This document shows, in pieces, positions 59,107 to 64,000 of a DNA stretch of 64,000 nt. The DNA is taken from positions 1 through 64,000 of the forward strand of contig CAJTFD010000013.1 in the NCBI GenBank assembly GCA_910575625.1. The letters run 5' to 3'. The notes under the pieces were generated by a model. It was given only the letters and a program-made list of their open reading frames with translations. It did not search any database and was not told the DNA's origin. How positions within the stretch are numbered: position 1 is the stretch's first letter; the number at the start of each line of letters is the position of its first letter. The position numbers and the translations under genes were made by a program. The DNA comes from Clostridia bacterium (lineage in GTDB: Bacteria; Bacillota; Clostridia; Lachnospirales; Lachnospiraceae).

Positions 59107-59585
59107 AAAATTTGTTCCGCTCAAGCCCCTCACTTTTTCCTTTGGAAAAGTGAGGGGCTTTTTTATGAGCTTCCCACCGTTCTTTGGTAACTGAATACCC
59201 ATTCACCAAATACATTCTCTTTGTGGCTGTAATGAGCATAAGCGTGTGCAGCGGTACGCCATGACCTGCCGAAAGGCGGCAAGCGAAAAATACTGACTGA
59301 AAATATCGGGCAGCTCCCGATTCCGCCATGACCCACAAAGAGGACAATGATACTCCCGTCCAGTCACAGTCCGAGCGGTAACCAAACCGCCGCAGGCAAT
59401 GAGGGCGGCTCTGTCAGACCGACAGTTGGGGTGCAATTCCCGTGGCGTCAGTTCGCTGCTGACCGTTTGGTGACTTCCCTTGCGTTTAACGTATTCGCAT
59501 TTCGGGGTGTCGAGGACAAATAGAAATGCTCCTACATAGGCAGGAAACACCTGCCTAAATCCAAATGGGAGGTTAATAAGATATT
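59107..59585. other. 479-bp region between sigma-like gene and mazF
   Basis: After a terminator at 59123 the plus strand has no good frame. The minus strand has a 115-codon frame (59203-59550) with scattered cysteines (HCPLC, CSLQPQREC). It lacks a ribosome site and resembles no family I know. Several inverted repeats (for example AGGCAGG / CCTGCCT at about 59538-59556) suggest a structured RNA or regulatory DNA instead. Confidence 0.4.
59123..59166 (+). terminator. Strong terminator after sigma-like gene
   Basis: AAGCCCCTCACTTTT pairs with AAAAGTGAGGGGCTT, followed by six T. Confidence 0.8.
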
Positions 59586-59951
59586 ATGGATAAAATTATA
59601 AAGCGTGGTGACATCTACTACGCAGACCTTAATCCCGTTATCGGCTCAGAACAGGGCGGAACACGACCCGTACTTATCATTTCCAATGATATAGGAAACA
59701 GTCACAGCCCGACAGTTATTATTGCCGCTATCACGGGCAAAACACATACAAAGGCAAAATTGCCGACACATACCGAAGTAAAGAATTTTGAGGGGCTTGA
59801 CAGAGATTCCATAGTTTTGCTTGAGCAAATCCGTACAATAGATAAGAAAAGATTAAAACAGTATATGGGCATCATGCCTGCTGAAGCGATGGCAAGAGTT
59901 GATAAGGCTCTTGCCATTAGTATTGGGATTCCCCAGAGGAATCCGTCATAA
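59586..59951 (+). CDS. mazF: MazF/PemK-family toxin-like endoribonuclease
   Basis: The 121-residue protein has the PemK fold signature: [54 protein letters not shown] and [14 protein letters not shown]. The key Arg and Thr/Ser of the active groove are present. MazF enzymes cleave mRNA. No mazE-like antitoxin frame is evident upstream or downstream within 400 bp, so it may be solitary or use an unusual partner. The ribosome site is GGGAGG. Confidence 0.88.
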   Translation: MDKIIKRGDIYYADLNPVIGSEQGGTRPVLIISNDIGNSHSPTVIIAAITGKTHTKAKLPTHTEVKNFEGLDRDSIVLLEQIRTIDKKRLKQYMGIMPAEAMARVDKALAISIGIPQRNPS

Positions 59952-59973
59952 TAATTATTGAAAGGAAATGCGT

Positions 59974-60180
59974 ATGGCAGAACAAACACAGGTTGAAATA
60001 AAAGATAAATTCTGTCTTACCATTGATGAAGCATCCGCTTACTTCAACATTGGAGAAAAGAAGTTGAGAAGAATTGTTACAGATAATATTGATACAGGAT
60101 TTATCATTCAGAATGGAGTGAAATTTTTAATCAAGAGGAAACAGTTTGAAACATTTTTAGAGAATTTAACAGTTATTTGA
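59974..60180 (+). CDS. xis: Excisionase, Tn916 Xis-like
   Basis: The 68-residue winged-helix protein (FCLTIDEASAYFNIGEKKLR, FIIQNGVKFLIKRKQFETFL) matches Tn916 Xis in size and pattern. It bends DNA at the element ends and directs excision. ATG 59974 has AAAGGA. It lies just before the integrase gene as in Tn916. Confidence 0.9.
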   Translation: MAEQTQVEIKDKFCLTIDEASAYFNIGEKKLRRIVTDNIDTGFIIQNGVKFLIKRKQFETFLENLTVI

Positions 60181-60345
60181 ATGACCTTGGATAAGAACAG
60201 ATATGCAGGCAGCTTTTGTAGATAGGTATTTGTGATGTCCTATGCTAAATGCTGCTTTCATTTTTTAAGATGGAAAAAGGGCTTCGTCTATGATATACTA
60301 CAATATATCGTGACGGGGCTCTTTTTGTACGAAAGGAGCATGAAT

Positions 60346-61545
60346 ATGAGCGGAAAAAGACGGGACAGCAAAAATCGTATTCTCCGCAACGGAGAGAGCC
60401 AGCGTCGTGACGGACGATATGCATTCAAATACATTGATGCCACAGGAAAACAGCAATTTGTTTACAGTTGGAAATTGGAAAAGACGGACAAGACACCGCA
60501 GGGAAAACGGGATGACATTTCATTAAGGGAGAAAGAGAAGCTGATATTGAAAGACATTGATGATGAGATAGTTCCCCGTGGCGGCGAGATGACCGTTCTG
60601 GAACTGGTTAAAAAGTACCTTTTGCAGAAAACAGGGGTGCGGCACAACACGGAAGCCAATTACAATTTTGTGGTCAACATTATTAAGAAAGAAGAATTTG
60701 GCAGGAAAAGAATCGACAAGGTGAAACTGTCGGATGCAAAATGTTGGCTTATCAAATTGCAGCAGGACGGGAGAGGTTATAGTTCCATCCATTCTGTAAG
60801 GGGTGTTGTCAGACCTGCATTTCAAATGGCAGTTGATGATGATTTGATACGCAAGAATCCGTTTGAGTTTCAGCTTGCCACTGTTGTAGTGAATGACAGT
60901 GTGACAAGAGAAGCGATTACAAGAAAGCAGGAACGGGCTTTCCTTGAATTTGTAGCACAGGATAAACATTTTTGCAGATACTATGATGGAATTTATATCT
61001 TATTTAAAACAGGGCTTCGGATTTCTGAATTTGTGGGGCTGACATTGAATGATATTGATATGCAGAACCGAAAAATCAATGTCAATCATCAATTACAACG
61101 AAAAAGAAATATGGAGTATGTGATTGAGGAAACAAAGACCACAAGCGGTACGAGGGAAATACCTATGTCTGATGAGGTGTATGCGTGTTTTCAGCGAATC
61201 ATCGAAAACCGAAAGAAGGTAAAAACTGAGCCTATGATAGATGGCAGATGTGGATTTCTGTATCTGGATAAAAATGATATGCCGATGGTAGCCCTGCATT
61301 GGGAGAAATACTTTCAACATATTTGTGAGAAGTACAATAGTATCTATAAAGTGCAGATGCCAAAGGTCACACCCCATGTATGCAGGCATACTTTTTGTTC
61401 CAACATGGCAAAAAGCGGCATGAATCCGAAAACACTCCAGTACCTTATGGGACACTCTGATATAGGAGTGACGTTGAATACCTATACGCATATTGGCTAT
61501 GATGATGCGAAAGAGGAGTTAGAACGGATGGCAAAAGCCGAGTAG
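60346..61545 (+). CDS. int: Tyrosine integrase, Tn916 Int-like
   Basis: The 399-residue recombinase has an arm-binding N-terminus (RDSKNRILRNGESQRRDGRY), a core-binding domain (about 85-185) and the catalytic domain. The catalytic domain shows Arg225 (TGLRISEF), Lys264 (EETKTTSG), His344 and Arg347 (TPHVCRHTF), His370 (LMGHSDIG) and Tyr380 (NTYTHIG). These are all present, so the ICE integrase looks active. ATG 60346 suits the GAAAGGAG ribosome site; ATG 60340 is too close. Confidence 0.94.
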   Translation: MSGKRRDSKNRILRNGESQRRDGRYAFKYIDATGKQQFVYSWKLEKTDKTPQGKRDDISLREKEKLILKDIDDEIVPRGGEMTVLELVKKYLLQKTGVRHNTEANYNFVVNIIKKEEFGRKRIDKVKLSDAKCWLIKLQQDGRGYSSIHSVRGVVRPAFQMAVDDDLIRKNPFEFQLATVVVNDSVTREAITRKQERAFLEFVAQDKHFCRYYDGIYILFKTGLRISEFVGLTLNDIDMQNRKINVNHQLQRKRNMEYVIEETKTTSGTREIPMSDEVYACFQRIIENRKKVKTEPMIDGRCGFLYLDKNDMPMVALHWEKYFQHICEKYNSIYKVQMPKVTPHVCRHTFCSNMAKSGMNPKTLQYLMGHSDIGVTLNTYTHIGYDDAKEELERMAKAE

Positions 61546-61568
61546 TAAAATGGCATGATTCTTTTCAA

Positions 61569-61592
61569 TTTACTACTTTTTTTACTACTTTT
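61569..61592. repeat. Tandem 12-bp repeat at ICE end (arm-site candidate)
   Basis: TTTACTACTTTT occurs twice without a gap (61569-61580 and 61581-61592), 24 bp past the integrase stop. Tn916-type integrases bind short direct repeats near the element end through their N-terminal domain. Confidence 0.55.
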
Positions 61593-61708
61593 GAGGTAAA
61601 AGATATGCCAATTTAGACTACAATATGCCAAGAACATAGAGTGATTACAAACGACAGGAAAAGCCGATAAATCAAGGAAATACAGTAAATACAAGGAGTT
61701 TCAGAGAT

Positions 61709-62167
61709 ATGATTAAAATATTATTTATTTGCCATGGCAATATCTGCCGCAGTCCAATGGCCGAATTCGTCATGAAAGACCTAGTAAAAAAAGAAGGGAT
61801 AGCGGATCACTTCCACATTGCATCCGCTGCCACCAGCCGTGAGGAACTGGGCAACCCCGTCTATCCACCCGCCCGAAAAAAACTGGCCGAGCACCAGATC
61901 AGCTGCGACGGAAAGACAGCCCGGCAGCTGCAGGCACGCGACTACACTGAATACGACCTGCTGATCGGGATGGACAGCGCCAATCTGCGCAATATGCGCC
62001 GGATCTGCGGCGGCGACGCGGAGGGCAAGATCCATCTGCTGCTGGACTACACAGACCGGCCCGGTGATGTGGCGGACCCCTGGTATACCCGGGATTTTGA
62101 AGCCACGTGGCGGGATGTGGAGGAAGGATGCCGGGGGCTGTTGAGAGCGCTTGGGGAGAGGATGTAG
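61709..62167 (+). CDS. Low-molecular-weight protein tyrosine phosphatase
   Basis: The 152-residue enzyme has the P-loop LFICHGNICRSPMAEF (Cys8, Arg14) and the acid loop DVADPWYTRDFE. It removes phosphate from tyrosines and is a normal chromosomal gene. The first 30 codons are AT-rich like the ICE and the rest is GC-rich. The ICE end therefore lies just upstream, and the ICE may supply the promoter region. Confidence 0.92.
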   Translation: MIKILFICHGNICRSPMAEFVMKDLVKKEGIADHFHIASAATSREELGNPVYPPARKKLAEHQISCDGKTARQLQARDYTEYDLLIGMDSANLRNMRRICGGDAEGKIHLLLDYTDRPGDVADPWYTRDFEATWRDVEEGCRGLLRALGERM

Positions 62168-62171
62168 AGGA

Positions 62172-63119
62172 TCAGTCAAAGTCATCAAACAGACTGCGCT
62201 GGCGGATCTTCAGAGAACGCAGTGCCCGCTCGCTTATCTGATCCTGGCCGGTGAGGGCGCTGCACAGCAGAGGAGAGTCTGCGTCGTATGCATGCCGGTT
62301 GGCGTTGACCTTTGCCACGCTAAAATTGGCATAACAGTATCTGCACCCGCTCCCGCATGTGTTATAACTTCCTATATCAACGCTTTCCAGGCAGTTGCAT
62401 TCCTTGCGCTGACCTTTATCTCTTGCGCCGTCCAAACGGCAGCCAATGATCTTTTCGAGATAAGCCTTGTCGATGCAGCTGCCGTGTCGGATCCCGGCTT
62501 TTTGCAGATCGATCTCTTCGGCGCAGGAGTAGATCTCCATCTGGTTGGCGGCAGCGGTCTCGGCCAGGTCTGCGGCCAGGCTGAGGAGTGTTTTTTGCGG
62601 AGGCGTCTGGAGGGCCAGCGCGTCCATATTGCGTTTTGTCTTTGCATAAAGATCTACGAAACTTATGACCACCCTGCGGGTACGACCGTTTAAGCTGCGT
62701 GCTATTTCCCGGAATGCTCTTCGGTGGTAAGCGGGTGTGTAAATATCATTGAGTAAAATGGGATCATACCGCCAGATCACCCGGTCGGAGCCGATCCGAT
62801 CGGACAGGGTGCAAAATACGGGGATCATGTGGCGGCGTTTGTGGGGGATCCCCGGCTCGATATCCTGGCCGTAGCCGGTCAGGGTGAACTGGAAGCAATA
62901 GTCGTAGGGATCCAGTTCATGGAGCCTGGGGAACATATTTTCAGGATTTTTTGTCCAGAATACGATGCAGTCGATGACCGCAGGGGACAGGCGTATCTTG
63001 CTGACTTGATGGAAACGGAACGGGTTACGGACATACAGGAAGCCCTCTTTTATCCGGTCATAAAACCAATCGGCGTAATGATCGGGCAGGTCGGTCCTGC
63101 GGCTGGCGCTCAGTATCAT
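62172..63119 (-). CDS. DUF1848 family protein
   Basis: The 315-residue protein begins MILSASRRTDLPDHYADWFY and contains CIVFWTKNPENMF, YCFQFTLTGYG, RVIWRYDPILLND and a C-terminal Cys cluster (CGSGCRYCYANFS). This is the DUF1848 family, which resembles radical-SAM or photolyase-like iron-sulfur proteins, but the reaction is unknown. It converges on the phosphatase gene with a 4-bp gap. Confidence 0.88.
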   Translation of the reverse strand: MILSASRRTDLPDHYADWFYDRIKEGFLYVRNPFRFHQVSKIRLSPAVIDCIVFWTKNPENMFPRLHELDPYDYCFQFTLTGYGQDIEPGIPHKRRHMIPVFCTLSDRIGSDRVIWRYDPILLNDIYTPAYHRRAFREIARSLNGRTRRVVISFVDLYAKTKRNMDALALQTPPQKTLLSLAADLAETAAANQMEIYSCAEEIDLQKAGIRHGSCIDKAYLEKIIGCRLDGARDKGQRKECNCLESVDIGSYNTCGSGCRYCYANFSVAKVNANRHAYDADSPLLCSALTGQDQISERALRSLKIRQRSLFDDFD

Positions 63120-63223
63120 AGGAAAATCCTCTTGTAAAATGGATCGTCAGGATCTATATTTTTATATTAAGGTTTGTGCACAGAGTTGTCAATATCAGAT
63201 ATTGGATGGAGGAGGGGATGCAG

Positions 63224-63838
63224 ATGGCATCGGAGTATGATAAAGAGAAGGACAGGGATGACCTTGTATGGGAGGAGGTCAGGACAGAGCACATCATAAA
63301 GGATGAGTGGATCGACTTTCGGCGGTCAGCCTACCGTTTTCCCGATGGCACGGTGTTTGAGCCGTATTACAGTTACAGCCGCCGGGATTATGTGGTCATC
63401 GTCGCATCAGATGAAGAGGGGCGGTTCCTCTGCGTCCGGCAATTCCGTCAGGGGATCAAAGAGGTCACCACGGAATTTCCGGCGGGAGGGATCGAGCGTC
63501 AGGAAGGCCGGGAGTATCGTATGAGCGGCGATGCGGTTACCGCAAAAGATGCGCTTGCTGCGGCAAAAAGGGAACTGCGGGAGGAGACAGGCTATGTGTC
63601 GGACGACTGGACACATCTGATCACCATACCCTCGAACGCAACGATCGCGGACAATTATGCCTATGTATACAGAGCCAGAGGCTGCCGCAGGGCGGGCGGC
63701 TTAGAGTTGGATGAGACGGAATTTTTGCATATGGAAAAACACACAGCAGAGGAGATCGAGGGATCGATCCGCGCAGGCCGATTCCAGCAGGCGGTCCATG
63801 TGATGGCCTGGCTGTTGGCAAAAGCGCAGCAGGAGTAA
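63224..63838 (+). CDS. NUDIX hydrolase (ADP-ribose pyrophosphatase-like)
   Basis: The 204-residue protein has the ADP-ribose diphosphatase layout: the VRTEHIIKDEWIDFRRSAYR N-terminal strand, YVVIVASDEEGRFLCVRQFR, TEFPAGGIERQEGREY and the Nudix box with AKRELREETGY. An insertion of about 15 residues separates the GG from the REL..EETG part. It probably hydrolyses ADP-sugars. ATG 63224 follows GGAGGAGGGG at 8 bp. The upstream frame from 63176 is unlikely. Confidence 0.88.
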   Translation: MASEYDKEKDRDDLVWEEVRTEHIIKDEWIDFRRSAYRFPDGTVFEPYYSYSRRDYVVIVASDEEGRFLCVRQFRQGIKEVTTEFPAGGIERQEGREYRMSGDAVTAKDALAAAKRELREETGYVSDDWTHLITIPSNATIADNYAYVYRARGCRRAGGLELDETEFLHMEKHTAEEIEGSIRAGRFQQAVHVMAWLLAKAQQE

Positions 63839-63882
63839 GGGAGGTCTTGAGATGGAGACGATCATATCCGGCGATGTGCATG

Positions 63883-64000
63883 TCACTTAGTTGGATCTGT
63901 CAGCTCTTTGATCGCTCCATGCATCCAGAGTGCGATCAGAGAGCTGGCGGCTCGGGGGATCCTTTTTGTGATCGTATCGGCCAGGAGTCCGTCGAGGATC
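63883..64000 (-). CDS. Partial gene at the right edge
   Basis: On the minus strand 38 codons are open to the window edge and end at TGA (63883-63885). They read ILDGLLADTITKRIPRAASS, then LIALWMHGAIKELTDPTK. The composition fits the GC-rich chromosome, but the piece is too short to assign a family. Confidence 0.4.
   Translation of the reverse strand, partial: ILDGLLADTITKRIPRAASSLIALWMHGAIKELTDPTK

Larger units (their letters stand above)
38312..61640. mobile_element. Integrative conjugative element (Tn916/Tn1549-like), right part
   Basis: The gene order is coupling protein fragment, Maff2-like protein, TrbL-like protein, PrgI, VirB4, class B sortase, lysozyme/CHAP, cargo, sigma-like factor, MazF, Xis and Int. 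This matches the right half of Tn1549-type conjugative transposons of Clostridia. The right end is set just past the 12-bp tandem repeats after the integrase and is approximate. Relaxase, helper genes and the N-terminal part of the coupling protein are missing here. They would be expected on the other side of the prophage. Confidence 0.85.

Noticed and set aside
59203-59550. Minus-strand 115-codon cysteine-containing protein
   Set aside because: No ribosome site and no recognised family; kept only as a note in the region entry.
62151-62693. 180-codon plus-strand frame
   Set aside because: Lies opposite the DUF1848 gene, whose start and motifs are convincing.

Overview
The window reads as part of a low-GC Gram-positive (Clostridia, most likely Lachnospiraceae-like) genome carrying two nested mobile elements. 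The evidence is the strong AGGAGG-type ribosome sites, the Gram-positive conjugation genes (Maff2-type membrane protein, PrgI, class B sortase, lysozyme/CHAP), a Tn916-type int/xis pair, and a siphovirus typical of gut Clostridia. Base composition changes sharply along the window: GC-rich phage genes (1-23 kb), intermediate conjugation genes (38-47 kb), AT-rich accessory genes (47-61 kb), then GC-rich chromosome from about 61.8 kb. No rRNA or tRNA gene was seen.

Region 1 (1-22.96 kb) is the late half of an HK97-type siphoprophage. It holds HNH nucleases, a frameshifted SNF2-type helicase, a late-regulator-like protein, terminase, two ParB-like proteins and a C5 cytosine methyltransferase. These are followed by portal, ClpP-like protease, a PAPS-reductase-like moron, capsid, connector and tail genes (with a -1 frameshift chaperone), tape measure, tail tip, holin and a two-enzyme endolysin. 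Region 2 (22.96-31.3 kb) lies where lysogenic-conversion genes usually sit. It has an iteron-like 20-bp repeat block, a LytTR regulator with an AgrC-type kinase, and a tandem array of related, mosaic, unrecognised proteins separated by four copies of a structured intergenic element. Region 3 (31.5-38.25 kb) has small phage-type genes and three large serine recombinases in one operon.

The recombinase operon ends about 70 bp before the open frame of a conjugative coupling protein (VirD4/TcpA type), which begins inside its Walker A motif. The simplest reading is that the prophage integrated into the coupling-protein gene of an integrative conjugative element (ICE), splitting it. The rest of the conjugation module follows: Maff2-like protein, TrbL/VirB6-like channel, PrgI, VirB4 ATPase, class B sortase, and a lysozyme/CHAP protein.

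Region 4 (47.5-58.4 kb) is the ICE cargo: an HxlR/PEBP/FUSC-like cassette, an XRE regulator, a two-component system with two FtsX-type permeases and an ATPase, and a double-MerR regulator with a second ABC exporter. Duplicated sequence flanks these modules, suggesting stepwise cassette insertion. The ICE then has a sigma-like factor, MazF-like toxin, excisionase and tyrosine integrase, and ends near 61.6 kb. Chromosomal genes follow: low-molecular-weight phosphatase, DUF1848 protein, NUDIX hydrolase and a partial gene at the right edge.

All functional calls come from reading the sequence and recalled family features; no database search was made.
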